This document shows positions 7,857-16,123 of a stretch of 64,000 bases of DNA, piece after piece. A program made the translations under genes and the position numbers. Location: assembly GCA_003416985.1 (NCBI GenBank), contig QVIN01000005.1, positions 186,001 to 250,000 of the forward strand, in the 5' to 3' direction. The DNA comes from Duganella sp. BJB480. Lineage in GTDB: Bacteria; Pseudomonadota; Gammaproteobacteria; Burkholderiales; Burkholderiaceae_D. Numbering within the stretch: the stretch's first letter is position 1; every line of letters starts with the position of its first letter. The notes beneath the pieces were generated by a model. The model was not told the DNA's origin. It saw only the letters and a list, made by a program, of their open reading frames with translations, and did not search any database.

Positions 7857-9041
7857 ATGTCCTCCACATTTGGTCCAGAAGAAGCGCAAGCCTATCTGCA
7901 CAAGCTGCTGAAGGTGATGCACCATACCGGCGGCTCGGATTTGTTCATTTCCGCCGATTTCCCGCCGAGCATGAAGTCGCAGGGCGCGATGAAGCCCCTG
8001 AGCCAGCAGAAGCTGACCGGCAGCGTGACGCGCGCGCTGGCGCTGTCGATCATGAACGAGAAGCAGAAGCGCGAGTTCGAGGCCGAGCTGGAATGCAACT
8101 TCGCCATCTCGCTGCCGGACGTGTGCCGCTTCCGCGTCAACGTCTTCGTGCAGCAGCAGAACGTGGCGATGGTGATACGGACCATCGCCTCGGAAATCCC
8201 GAACTTCGAAAAGCTTGACCTGCCCGAGGTGCTCAAGGAGGTCATCATGACCAAGCGCGGGCTGGTGCTGGTGGTGGGCGGCACCGGCTCCGGCAAGTCG
8301 ACCACGCTGGCGGCGATGATCGACTACCGCAACGCCAACTCGGCCGGCCACATCATCACGGTGGAGGATCCGGTCGAGTACGTCCACAAGAACAAGGGTT
8401 GCCTGATCACGCACCGCGAGGTGGGCGTGGACACGCTGTCGTGGCACAACGCGCTGAAGAACACGCTGCGCCAGGCGCCGGACGTGATCCTGATCGGCGA
8501 GATCCGCGACACCGAGACCATGGAGCACGCGATCGCGTTCGCCGAGACCGGCCACCTGTGCCTGGGTACGCTGCACGCGAACAACTCCAACCAGACCATG
8601 GACCGCATCATCAACTTCTTCCCGGAGGAGCGGCGCAACCAGCTGTTGATGGATTTGTCGTCCAACCTGCGCGCCATCGTTTCGCAGCGGCTGGTGCGTA
8701 CCGAGGATGGCAAGGGCCGCAAGGCGGCGATTGAAATCCTGCTCAACACGCCCACCATCGCCGAGATGATCTTCAAGGGGAACTTCCAGGCGATCAAGGA
8801 AATCATGCACAAGTCGCGCGAGCTCGGCATGTGTACTTTCGACCAGGCGCTGTACGAACTTTATAATAAGGGCTATATCGCCTACGAAGAGGCGATCCGC
8901 AACGCCGACTCGGCCAACGGCCTGCGGCTGCAGATTAAGCTGCGCGGCGACCGCAAGGAACCCGGCGACAATAGTCCGGCCACCGCCGATACGCTCAGCA
9001 TGCAGATCGACGACGAGCCGGAAGACGAAGAAACCAAATAA
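7857..9041 (+). CDS. pilU: Type IV pilus retraction ATPase PilU
   Basis: A 394-residue PilT/PilU-family hexameric ATPase acting at the cytoplasmic base of type IV pili. Features are the N-terminal PAS-like domain (HTGGSDLFISADFPPS), Walker A GGTGSGKST at residues 141-149, the Asp box (ITVEDPVEYVH), Walker B LIGEIRDTETM, and the His box (TGHLCLGTLHAN). The SDLFISADFPPSMK start and the long acidic C-terminal tail (DEPEDEETK) favour PilU over PilT. The start at 7857 is chosen because the protein family begins there. No pilT is adjacent in this window, unlike the usual pilT-pilU pair. Confidence 0.88.
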   Translation: MSSTFGPEEAQAYLHKLLKVMHHTGGSDLFISADFPPSMKSQGAMKPLSQQKLTGSVTRALALSIMNEKQKREFEAELECNFAISLPDVCRFRVNVFVQQQNVAMVIRTIASEIPNFEKLDLPEVLKEVIMTKRGLVLVVGGTGSGKSTTLAAMIDYRNANSAGHIITVEDPVEYVHKNKGCLITHREVGVDTLSWHNALKNTLRQAPDVILIGEIRDTETMEHAIAFAETGHLCLGTLHANNSNQTMDRIINFFPEERRNQLLMDLSSNLRAIVSQRLVRTEDGKGRKAAIEILLNTPTIAEMIFKGNFQAIKEIMHKSRELGMCTFDQALYELYNKGYIAYEEAIRNADSANGLRLQIKLRGDRKEPGDNSPATADTLSMQIDDEPEDEETK

Positions 9042-9053
9042 CCGAAGAACCCC

Positions 9054-9536
9054 ATGCCTCAATTTGAAACCAAGATCTGCACCCGTGAACAACTGGCCGA
9101 GCGCGTTGCCGCCCTGCCCAAGCCGGTGGTGCTGACCAACGGCGTGTTCGACATCCTGCACCGTGGCCACGTCACCTACCTGGCGCAGGCGCGGGCGCTG
9201 GGCGCCTCGCTGGTGGTGGCCGCCAACACCGACGCCTCCGTCAAGCGGCTGGGCAAGGGCGACGACCGTCCGCTCAACAACTGCGCCGACCGCATGGCGG
9301 TGCTGGCCGCGCTGGAATCGGTGAGCCTGGTGGTGGACTTCGACGAGGACACCGCGCTGGAGGTGGTGCAACAGGCGCGGCCGGAAATCTACGCCAAGGG
9401 CGGCGACTACCAAATGGACGCCATCCCCGAAGGCCAGGCCGTGCTGGCCTACGGCGGCCAAGCCATCGCCATCGATTTCGAGCACGACCGCTCGACCACC
9501 AAGTTGCTGACCAAGGTGCGCGCCCAGCGTCCGTGA
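9054..9536 (+). CDS. rfaE2: D-glycero-beta-D-manno-heptose 1-phosphate adenylyltransferase
   Basis: This 160-residue nucleotidyltransferase equals the C-terminal domain of E. coli HldE, here as a separate gene (hldC/rfaE2). Motifs are the nucleotide-binding LTNGVFDILHRGHVTYL (residues about 26-43; HxGH replaces HIGH) and the later YAKGGDYQ and ISTxxK-like DRSTTKLL. It transfers AMP from ATP to heptose-1-phosphate to make ADP-heptose for the LPS inner core. It is 12 bases downstream of pilU and is followed after one base by a small membrane protein gene. Confidence 0.93.
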   Translation: MPQFETKICTREQLAERVAALPKPVVLTNGVFDILHRGHVTYLAQARALGASLVVAANTDASVKRLGKGDDRPLNNCADRMAVLAALESVSLVVDFDEDTALEVVQQARPEIYAKGGDYQMDAIPEGQAVLAYGGQAIAIDFEHDRSTTKLLTKVRAQRP

Positions 9537-9537
9537 T

Positions 9538-9849
9538 ATGCGTCTCCTGATCGCCGCCTTCGCGGCGCTGGTGTTCCTCGGCGTGCTGTGGGGGCCCGCG
9601 TTCGCGGTCGCGCTGCGCTACTGGCGGCGCGGCGACGCGCGCGCCTTCCGCCAACTGCGCTTCCTGTATCCGGCCCAGCTGATAGCCACGGTCTCGCTGG
9701 CCTTCGCGGCCGATTTGCTCGGCCTGCGCAATCCGGCCGCGCTGGCCGTCGCCAGCACGGTCTGCGTCAGCGCGGTCGGCGCGGCGGGGCTGGCTTTGCT
9801 GTTGGGTTTCTCCTTCCGTTCCAATCGCGCGCGGGCTGACAGGGCCTGA
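9538..9849 (+). CDS. Small membrane protein of unknown function
   Basis: A 103-residue protein with three likely membrane segments (about 3-25, 43-60 and 68-92) and an Arg-rich cytosolic loop (RYWRRGDARAFRQLRF) and tail (RSNRARADRA). I do not recognise the family. The ATG is one base after the rfaE2 stop, so it is probably co-translated with it. Codon use and GC match the neighbours, supporting a real gene. It is followed, after 46 bases, by the second oxidase cluster. Confidence 0.6.
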   Translation: MRLLIAAFAALVFLGVLWGPAFAVALRYWRRGDARAFRQLRFLYPAQLIATVSLAFAADLLGLRNPAALAVASTVCVSAVGAAGLALLLGFSFRSNRARADRA

Positions 9850-9895
9850 AAAAACTCCTAGACTGATTGCCGCATTGGCGTCTACGGAGGACATC

Positions 9896-10399
9896 ATGGA
9901 ACTGCATCTGCAATCGCATCACTGGCAAGCCCGCTGGCCGGACTGGGCCGCCGCAGCGGTCGCGGGCTTCGGCGCGGGCGGCGTGCTGATGCTGCTGGAG
10001 CTCAGCTGGTCGTCCCTGACTGGCGCCACCGATCCCTGGCTGGCCACGCACCTGATCGCCGCGCTGGTGATGAGCTGGGACGTGCTGCAAACCAGCGGCT
10101 ACAGCCTGGGCGTCACGGTCGCCGCGCTGCTGGTCCACTACGTGCTCGGCGTGGTGTTCGGCATCATGCTGGCCGCCATCATGGCGCCGTTCCGGCTCGA
10201 TTCCAGCACGCCGATGGCGCTGGCGGCCGGCGCGGCGTTCGGCCTGCTGCTGTATGTGCTGAACTTTTACGGCATGGCCGGGGTCTATACATGGTTCGTG
10301 GCGCTGCGGGGCTGGCCGACAGCCATCGCCCATGTGATCTTCGGCATGGCCGCAGCCTTCATTTACCTCAAGCTGGAAGGGCCGGACAGGCCCCGATAG
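9896..10399 (+). CDS. Membrane protein heading the second oxidase cluster
   Basis: A 167-residue polytopic protein with four predicted membrane helices (about 23-43, 62-77, 83-105 and 112-162 as a longer hydrophobic region). The ATG at 9896 has GGAGG six bases upstream; a longer frame from 9875 lacks one. It lies 15 bases before the subunit II gene on the same strand and so is likely the first gene of that operon. No heme or copper ligand motif stands out, although His and aromatic residues occur in the helices. An accessory or assembly role for the oxidase is inferred from position only. Confidence 0.65.
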   Translation: MELHLQSHHWQARWPDWAAAAVAGFGAGGVLMLLELSWSSLTGATDPWLATHLIAALVMSWDVLQTSGYSLGVTVAALLVHYVLGVVFGIMLAAIMAPFRLDSSTPMALAAGAAFGLLLYVLNFYGMAGVYTWFVALRGWPTAIAHVIFGMAAAFIYLKLEGPDRPR

Positions 10400-10414
10400 C
10401 TCTCGGAAGGCACC

Positions 10415-11500
10415 ATGGCGTTGGCTTTGATACTGATCCTGATCGTGGTTGGCGCCCTGGAATTTCATTACCTGAGTCCATGGTGGCTCACGCCCATCGC
10501 CTCCAACTGGCAGCAGATGGACGACGCCTTGCTGCTCACCTTTGCCATCACCGGCGTGGCCTTCGTCGTCATCAACCTGTTCGTGGCGTACGCGGTGGTC
10601 ACCTTCAAGCACCAGGACGGCGTGCGCGCGGCGCCCACGCACACCAGCGCGCGGCTGGAATGGTGGCTGGTCGGCGCGACCACGGTGGGCATCGTCGCGC
10701 TGCTGGCGCCGGGGCTGGCCGTGTACGCCAAGCTGATCGATCCGCCGCCCGATGCGACGGTGTTCGAAGTGCTGGGCCAGCAATGGCAATGGCACTACCG
10801 CCTGCCGGGCAAGGACGGCAAGCTGGGCGGCACCGACGTGCGCTTCATCAGCAACACCAATCCCTACGGCCTCGATCCCGCCGACCCCGGCGGCCAGGAC
10901 GACGTGCTGGTCGAAGGGCAGGAGGTGCATATTCCGATTGGCCGGCCGGTGCGCGTGCTGCTGCGCGCGCAGGACGTGCTGCACGACTTCTACGTGCCGG
11001 AATTCCGCACGCGGATGAACATGGTGCCGGGCATGGTGACCTCGTTCTGGTTCACGCCGTCGCGGCTCGGGCGGTTCGAGGTGATGTGCGCGCAGTTGTG
11101 CGGCATCGGCCACTTCAACATGCGCAGCCATGTGGTGGTCGACGACGAGCCGGCGTACCGGAGCTGGCTGGCGGCGCAGCCGACCTTTGCCGGGCTGGCG
11201 GCCACCGCCGGCGATGAACCCGGCAAGCAGGGACGCCTGCTGGCGCAGGCGCGCGGCTGCGTGGCCTGCCACAGCGTCGACGGCAGCGCCGGCGTCGGGC
11301 CGAGCTGGAAGGGCTTGTTCGGCAAGAGCGAGACGATGAACGACGGCGCCACCGTGCGCGTGGACGACGCCTATCTGCGCGAGTCCATCGTCACGCCCTC
11401 GGAGCGCATCGTCAGGGGCTACCAGCCCATCATGCCGGCGCAGCAGCTGAGCGCGGCCGAGGTGGCGCAGCTGGTCGACTATATCAAGACCATCAAATAG
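10415..11500 (+). CDS. Cytochrome c oxidase subunit II with fused cytochrome c domain (second oxidase)
   Basis: The 361-residue protein has an N-terminal hydrophobic segment, two subunit II membrane helices (about 40-65 and 80-105), a CuA cupredoxin domain (VLGQQWQWHYRLPG, LLRAQDVLHDFYVPEF, and the ligand loop CAQLCGIGHFNM near 228-239) and a C-terminal cytochrome c domain with CVACHS near 286 and a distal Met candidate late in the domain (QPIMPAQ). It accepts electrons and passes them to subunit I, in a caa3-like arrangement. Unusually, the canonical CSELC loop reads CAQLC, so the glutamate that normally links CuA to the Mg site is Gln. It is followed 10 bases later by subunit I. Confidence 0.93.
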   Translation: MALALILILIVVGALEFHYLSPWWLTPIASNWQQMDDALLLTFAITGVAFVVINLFVAYAVVTFKHQDGVRAAPTHTSARLEWWLVGATTVGIVALLAPGLAVYAKLIDPPPDATVFEVLGQQWQWHYRLPGKDGKLGGTDVRFISNTNPYGLDPADPGGQDDVLVEGQEVHIPIGRPVRVLLRAQDVLHDFYVPEFRTRMNMVPGMVTSFWFTPSRLGRFEVMCAQLCGIGHFNMRSHVVVDDEPAYRSWLAAQPTFAGLAATAGDEPGKQGRLLAQARGCVACHSVDGSAGVGPSWKGLFGKSETMNDGATVRVDDAYLRESIVTPSERIVRGYQPIMPAQQLSAAEVAQLVDYIKTIK

Positions 11501-11510
11501 GGAGGCGGGC

Positions 11511-13247
11511 ATGGGCTACGGCGGCGAGCATCCTCACAGTTTCTGGACCCGCTACGTGTGGAGCCAGGACCACAAAGTGATCGCGATCCAGTACACCATC
11601 ACGGCGCTGGCGATCGGGCTGGCGGGCATGGTGCTGTCGGACCTGATGCGCTTGCAGCTGGGCTTTCCCGGCCGCTTCGCCTTCATCGACGCCGGCCGCT
11701 ACTACCAGTTCATGACCATGCACGGCATGATCATGATCGTCTACCTGCTGACGGCGCTGTTCCTGGGCGGCTTCGGCAACTACCTGATCCCGCTGATGCT
11801 GGGCGCGCGCGACATGGTTTTTCCCTTCCTGAACATGCTCAGCTACTGGTTCTACCTGCTGGCGGTGCTGATCCTGGCGGCCAGCTTCTTCGTCCCCGGC
11901 GGGCCGACCGGCGGCGGCTGGACGCTGTATCCGCCGCAGGCCATCCTGCCCGGCACGCCGGGCACGGAGTGGGGCATCGTCGTGATGCTGGTGTCGCTGC
12001 TGGTGTTCATCGCGGCAGCCACGATGGGCGGGCTGAACTACGTCACCACCGTGCTGCAGGCGCGCACCGAGGGCATGACCTTGATGTGCATGCCGTTGAC
12101 GGTGTGGGGCATCTTCACCGCGACCATCCTGGCGCTGTTCGCGTTCCCGGCGCTGTTTGTCAGCGGCGTGATGATGTTGTTCGACAAGGCGCTGGGCACC
12201 AGCTTCTTCGTGCCGGCGGTGGTGTCGATGGGGCAGCACCTGCCGCACCAGGGCGGCAGCCCGCTGCTGTTCCAGCACCTGTTCTGGTTCTTCGGCCACC
12301 CGGAGGTGTACATCGTGGCGCTGCCGGCGTTCGGCATCATCTCCGACCTGATCAGCGTGCACGCGCGCAAACGGATCTTCGGCTACAAGATGATGGTGTG
12401 GGCCATCGTCGTGATCGGCGCATTGAGCTTCGTGGTCTGGGCGCACCACATGTACGTGAGCGGCATGCATCCTTACTTCGGCTTCTTCTTCGCCACCACC
12501 ACGCTGGTGATCGCCGTGCCGACCGCGCTCAAGGTCTACAACTGGACGCTGACGCTGTGGCGCGGGGACATACACCTGACCGTGCCGATGCTGTTTGCCG
12601 TCGGCTTCGTCAGCACCTTCCTGATCGGCGGCCTGACCGGGCTGTTCCTGGGGAACGTCAGCGTCGACATTCCGCTGTCGAACACCTATTTCGTCGTCGC
12701 CCACTTCCACATGGTGATGGGCGTGTCGCCGGTGCTGGCGGTGTTTGGCGGCCTGTATCACTGGTTCCCCAAGGTGACAGGGCGCATGTACGACGTGATG
12801 CTGGGGAGGGTGCATTTCTGGATCACCTTTGTCGGCACCTACCTGATCTTCTTCCCGATGCACTACCTGGGCCTGCTCGGCATGCCAAGGCGTTACTACG
12901 CCTATGACAACTACGCCTTCATTCCCGCGTCGGCGCAGACGCTGAACGCCTTCATCACCATCGTCGCCCTGGTGGTGGGGGCGACGCAACTGTTGTTCGT
13001 GCTGAACCTGTGGTGGAGCGCGGTGCGTGGCCGCGAGGCGGGCGGCAACCCGTGGCGCGCGGCCAGCCTGGAGTGGCATACACCGCAGACGCCGCCGGCG
13101 CACGGCAACTGGGGCGAGCGCTCGCCGGTGGTGTATCGCGGCGCCTACGAGTACGGCCTGCAGGACGGCGACAGCGACTATCTGCCGCAAGACCAGCCAC
13201 CTGACCAGGTCCGCCCGGCCGAGCCGGCGTGCGGAGAGGCGCCATGA
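11511..13247 (+). CDS. Cytochrome c oxidase subunit I (second oxidase)
   Basis: A 578-residue, 12-helix heme-copper oxidase catalytic subunit. Ligand motifs are all present: TMHGMIM (low-spin heme), [16 protein letters not shown] (CuB His, cross-linked Tyr and the proton-channel Glu), VWAHHMYVSG (CuB His pair), VPTALKVYNW (K-channel Lys) and VVAHFHMVMG (heme a3 and heme a His). HPEVY marks an A1-type oxidase. It reduces oxygen to water and pumps protons. The stop overlaps the next ATG (ATGA). It is only moderately similar to the ctaD product at 18694, so it is a distinct oxidase and not a recent duplicate. Confidence 0.95.
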   Translation: MGYGGEHPHSFWTRYVWSQDHKVIAIQYTITALAIGLAGMVLSDLMRLQLGFPGRFAFIDAGRYYQFMTMHGMIMIVYLLTALFLGGFGNYLIPLMLGARDMVFPFLNMLSYWFYLLAVLILAASFFVPGGPTGGGWTLYPPQAILPGTPGTEWGIVVMLVSLLVFIAAATMGGLNYVTTVLQARTEGMTLMCMPLTVWGIFTATILALFAFPALFVSGVMMLFDKALGTSFFVPAVVSMGQHLPHQGGSPLLFQHLFWFFGHPEVYIVALPAFGIISDLISVHARKRIFGYKMMVWAIVVIGALSFVVWAHHMYVSGMHPYFGFFFATTTLVIAVPTALKVYNWTLTLWRGDIHLTVPMLFAVGFVSTFLIGGLTGLFLGNVSVDIPLSNTYFVVAHFHMVMGVSPVLAVFGGLYHWFPKVTGRMYDVMLGRVHFWITFVGTYLIFFPMHYLGLLGMPRRYYAYDNYAFIPASAQTLNAFITIVALVVGATQLLFVLNLWWSAVRGREAGGNPWRAASLEWHTPQTPPAHGNWGERSPVVYRGAYEYGLQDGDSDYLPQDQPPDQVRPAEPACGEAP

Positions 13248-13828
13248 ATCCCAGCCTCCACCTCGTGGGCGACCATGCCGACACGCTGCGGCGGCGCACC
13301 GGCCTGTGGGTGTTCATGGGCGTGGTCGGCATGCTGTTCTTCCTGTTCGGCAGCGCCTACGTGATACGCATGTCGGCGTCCGACTGGCGCCCGCTGCCTT
13401 TCGTTCCGGCGCAGCTTTGGCTGAGCACCGGGCTGCTGGTCGCCGCCAGCGTGGCCTGGCAGCGCGCCGCGCAGGTCCGTGGGGCGAGGGCGGTGCGTGC
13501 GGCCTATGTCGTGGCCTGCGTCTTTTCGCTGGCCTTCCTGGCGTCGCAGCTGTGGGCCTGGCGGGCCATGGACGCCGCCAGGCTCACGCTGGACGCCAAT
13601 CCCGCCAACAGCTTCTTTTACCTGATCACCGGCCTGCACGGCCTGCACGTGGTCGGAGGGCTGGCGGCCGCCGGCTGGGCATACCGCGACCTCGGGCGCG
13701 ACGGCGTGACCGTGCAGTTGTGCGCGCGCTACTGGCATTTCCTGCTGGCCTTGTGGCTGGCGATGTTCGGCCTGCTGTTCGGCGTGACACCGGCGTTGGT
13801 CGATCAGATCTGTGGAGGCGGACCATGA
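13244..13828 (+). CDS. Cytochrome c oxidase subunit III-type protein, first copy
   Basis: A 194-residue CyoC/CtaE-like protein with five membrane helices. Family motifs are LWVFMGVVGMLFFLFGSAYV near residue 20, FFYLITGLHGLHVVGG near 125-140 and ARYWHFLLALWL near 168. It overlaps the subunit I stop by four bases with GGAGAGG just upstream, and overlaps the next gene in the same way. Subunit III stabilises oxygen turnover and proton uptake in the oxidase. It is shorter than the seven-helix ctaE product and works together with a second subunit III-like protein, as in coxMNOP-type clusters. Confidence 0.9.
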   Translation: MNPSLHLVGDHADTLRRRTGLWVFMGVVGMLFFLFGSAYVIRMSASDWRPLPFVPAQLWLSTGLLVAASVAWQRAAQVRGARAVRAAYVVACVFSLAFLASQLWAWRAMDAARLTLDANPANSFFYLITGLHGLHVVGGLAAAGWAYRDLGRDGVTVQLCARYWHFLLALWLAMFGLLFGVTPALVDQICGGGP

Positions 13829-14490
13829 ACAAGCGTGGCGAGACGGCGGGCTGGCAGGGCATGGTGGCGGACTGGTCGGGCGACCGCGCCGCCTTCCGCG
13901 TCCCGTGGGGCAAGGCGATGATGTGGATCTTCCTGCTCAGCGACACCTTCATCTTCGGCAGCTTCCTGACCGGCTACATGTCGGTGCGCGTCGCCACCAC
14001 GGCCGCCTGGCCCAACCCCAGCGAGGTGTTCGCGCTGACTATCGGCGGCGCCAGGCTGCCGCTGATCCTGATCGCCATCATGACCTTCGTCTTGATCACC
14101 AGCAGCGGCACGATGGCGATGGCGGTCAACTACGCCTACCGGCGCGAGCGCGCCCGTTGCGCCGCGCTGATGCTGCTGACCGCCGCGCTGGGCGCGACCT
14201 TCGTCTGCATGCAGGCCTTCGAGTGGAGCAAGCTGATCGCGGAAGGTGTGCGGCCGTGGACCAATCCCGACGGCGCGGCGCAGTTCGGCGCCTGCTTCTT
14301 CATGATCACCGGCTTCCACGGCCTGCACGTGACGGCCGGCGTGATCTACCTGGGCATTGTCGCGCGGCGCGTGCTGCGCGGGCACTACGAGCGCGGCGGC
14401 AACTACGACATCGTCGAGATCGCCGGCCTGTACTGGCACTTTGTCGACCTCGTGTGGGTGTTCATCTTCGCCCTGTTTTATCTCTGGTAG
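13825..14490 (+). CDS. Cytochrome c oxidase subunit III-type protein, second copy
   Basis: A 221-residue heme-copper oxidase subunit III family protein with five or more membrane helices: WGKAMMWIFLLSDTFIFGSFLTGY near residue 27, CFFMITGFHGLHVTAGVIYL near 155-175, and IAGLYWHFVDLVWVFIFALFYLW at the C-terminus. GGAGG lies seven bases before the ATG, which overlaps the previous stop. Both this and the preceding gene are complete and each carries its own HGLHV and YWHF motifs, so they are paralogous subunits and not one split gene. Confidence 0.91.
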   Translation: MNKRGETAGWQGMVADWSGDRAAFRVPWGKAMMWIFLLSDTFIFGSFLTGYMSVRVATTAAWPNPSEVFALTIGGARLPLILIAIMTFVLITSSGTMAMAVNYAYRRERARCAALMLLTAALGATFVCMQAFEWSKLIAEGVRPWTNPDGAAQFGACFFMITGFHGLHVTAGVIYLGIVARRVLRGHYERGGNYDIVEIAGLYWHFVDLVWVFIFALFYLW

Positions 14491-14498
14491 GAGCCGCC

Positions 14499-14804
14499 AT
14501 GCAAGCCGCCACCCATTCGATCGGCCTGTACCTGAAGGTCTGGCTGCTGCTGTTCGTGCTCAGCACGTTCTCCTACCTGGTCGATTTCTTCCACGTCGCA
14601 GGATATCTGCGCTGGATGCTGATCCTGCTGCTGATGGTGGCCAAGGCCGGGCTGATCGTTGCGGTGTTCATGCACCTGCGCTGGGAGCGGGCGGCGCTGA
14701 TCTACGTGGTGCTGGCGCCGCCGGCGTGCCTGCTGGTGCTGGCCTGGCTGATGTGGCTGGAATCGGACCACACCTTCTTCACCCGCCTGCTGTATTTCCG
14801 CTAA
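14499..14804 (+). CDS. Cytochrome c oxidase subunit IV family protein
   Basis: A 101-residue protein with three membrane helices and the short motif VFMHLRWERAALIYVV near 55-70, typical of the prokaryotic cytochrome c oxidase subunit IV (CtaF/CyoD-like) family. It lies eight bases after the second subunit III gene with GGAG upstream of the ATG, and closes the six-gene cluster. It is a small structural subunit that assists assembly. The convergent trmL gene starts its 3' end four bases later. Confidence 0.88.
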   Translation: MQAATHSIGLYLKVWLLLFVLSTFSYLVDFFHVAGYLRWMLILLLMVAKAGLIVAVFMHLRWERAALIYVVLAPPACLLVLAWLMWLESDHTFFTRLLYFR

Positions 14805-14807
14805 AAA

Positions 14808-15278
14808 TTATGCGCCGCCAGCGTAGCCGTTTTGGCGCCACGCTTCGAACACCACCACCGCCACCGTGTTCGACAGGTTCAGGCTGCGGTTGTCGGGACG
14901 CATCGGCAAACGGATGCGCTGGGCCGGCGGGAACGTTTCGCGGAAGGCTGGATCGAGGCCGCGCGTCTCCGAGCCGAACACAAACACATCGCCCGGCCGG
15001 AAGGCGGCGTCGGCGAACGGCGAGGAGCCGTGCGTGGTCATGGCGAACATGCGGGACGGGTCGGGCTGCACTTCGGCCAGGAAGGCTTGCCAGTCCGCGT
15101 GCACCTTCATCTTCGCGTATTCGTGATAGTCCAGGCCGGCGCGCTTGAGCTTGGAGTCTTCCAGCGGGAAGCCCAGCGGCTCGATCAGGTGCAATTGCGC
15201 GCCGGTGTTGGCGCACAGCCGGATCACGTTGCCGGTGTTCGGTGGAATTTCAGGTTGGACCAGTACGACGTGAAACAA
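14808..15278 (-). CDS. trmL: tRNA (cytidine(34)-2'-O)-methyltransferase
   Basis: A 156-residue SPOUT (trefoil-knot) enzyme that 2'-O-methylates the wobble base of tRNA-Leu. Motifs are PEIPPNTGNVIRLCANTG near residues 9-26, FGSETRGLD near 103-111 and the C-terminal knot segment IRLPMRPDNRSLNLSNTVAVVVFE. It uses a TTG start at 15278, supported by AGGAG seven bases upstream and by the conserved MFHVVLVQPEIP beginning. It lies 21 bases after the comF-like gene on the same strand. Confidence 0.94.
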   Translation of the reverse strand: MFHVVLVQPEIPPNTGNVIRLCANTGAQLHLIEPLGFPLEDSKLKRAGLDYHEYAKMKVHADWQAFLAEVQPDPSRMFAMTTHGSSPFADAAFRPGDVFVFGSETRGLDPAFRETFPPAQRIRLPMRPDNRSLNLSNTVAVVVFEAWRQNGYAGGA

Positions 15279-15299
15279 AACAATTCTCCTCTATCAAAT

Positions 15300-16052
15300 T
15301 CAATGCGGCGGCGTGCGCGCGAACACCAGGTTGCTCACCTGCGCCGCGCCGTGGCGCTTGAGCGTGGCCGCCAGTTCGTTCAGCGTGGCGCCGCTGGTCA
15401 TCACGTCGTCGACCACGCCGATGTGCCGCCCCTGCACCAGCGCCATGTCCGGTATCGCGAACGCGCCGGCGATGTTGTGTCGCCGCCGCTCCGGCGTGAC
15501 GCTGCTCTGCGCCGCCGTCTCCTGCACCCGGCAGGCCAGCCGCGGATGCAGCGCCACGCCCAAGCTGCGCGCCAACGGCCGCGCGATCTCCAGGGCCTGA
15601 TTGTAGCCGCGTTCGGCCAGCCGGCGCGGCCCCAGCGGCACCGGGCAGAGCAGGGCGGGCAGCGTGAAGCCGGGTTGCTGCAGGACGGCGTCGCGCATCA
15701 GGCGGGCAAACAGCGTGGCCAGCGCCAGGCGGTGGCCGAATTTCAGTTGCAGCACCAGCTGGTCCAGCGGCATGGCGTAGTTGGCCGCGACCAGCGTGAC
15801 GTCGAAGGCCGGCGGCTCGGCGCGGCAGGCGCCGCACAACTGGCCCCGCGCCGAGTCCGGCAAAGGATTGGCGCAGCGCGGACAGCGCACGGCGGCAACG
15901 CCGAAGAACTGCGCGGCGCAGTCCGGACACAGCAATTCGTCGCCCCCGGCCGCGCACAACGCGCACGAGGCCGGCAACACGCCGCGCAACAAGGCCGCGC
16001 CGCCGCGATGGAGCAGGGCGCGCATTGTGCCGATTGTCGGGATAGCCAGCAT
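15300..16052 (-). CDS. ComF family phosphoribosyltransferase-like protein
   Basis: This 250-residue protein has the ComF layout: an N-terminal zinc-finger-like region with four cysteine pairs (CALCAAG, CPDC, CPRC, CGAC; residues about 30-85), then a PRTase domain with VPLGPRRLAERGYNQALEIARPLA near 140 and the PRPP loop VVDDVMTSGATL near 215. ComF proteins are needed for DNA uptake in naturally competent bacteria, probably helping move single-stranded DNA across the inner membrane. An alternative start at 16025 would shorten the N-terminus by nine residues. It is divergent from bioC with a 71-base gap. Confidence 0.91.
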   Translation of the reverse strand: MLAIPTIGTMRALLHRGGAALLRGVLPASCALCAAGGDELLCPDCAAQFFGVAAVRCPRCANPLPDSARGQLCGACRAEPPAFDVTLVAANYAMPLDQLVLQLKFGHRLALATLFARLMRDAVLQQPGFTLPALLCPVPLGPRRLAERGYNQALEIARPLARSLGVALHPRLACRVQETAAQSSVTPERRRHNIAGAFAIPDMALVQGRHIGVVDDVMTSGATLNELAATLKRHGAAQVSNLVFARTPPH

Positions 16053-16123
16053 CGACGCTCCAGGACGCGTTTGCGTTCAACCATGTACACTGCCGACATT
16101 ATCGCACTACATCGAACGACATC

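Noticed and set aside
9767..13190. Long minus-strand frames opposite the second oxidase cluster
   Set aside because: They are His/Gln/Arg-rich low-complexity translations caused by GC-rich third positions of the plus-strand genes; no motifs or ribosome sites.
13244..14490. The two subunit III genes as one gene split by a frameshift
   Set aside because: Each has its own ribosome site, its own complete set of subunit III motifs (HGLHV and YWHF), and the overlap is a standard ATGA.
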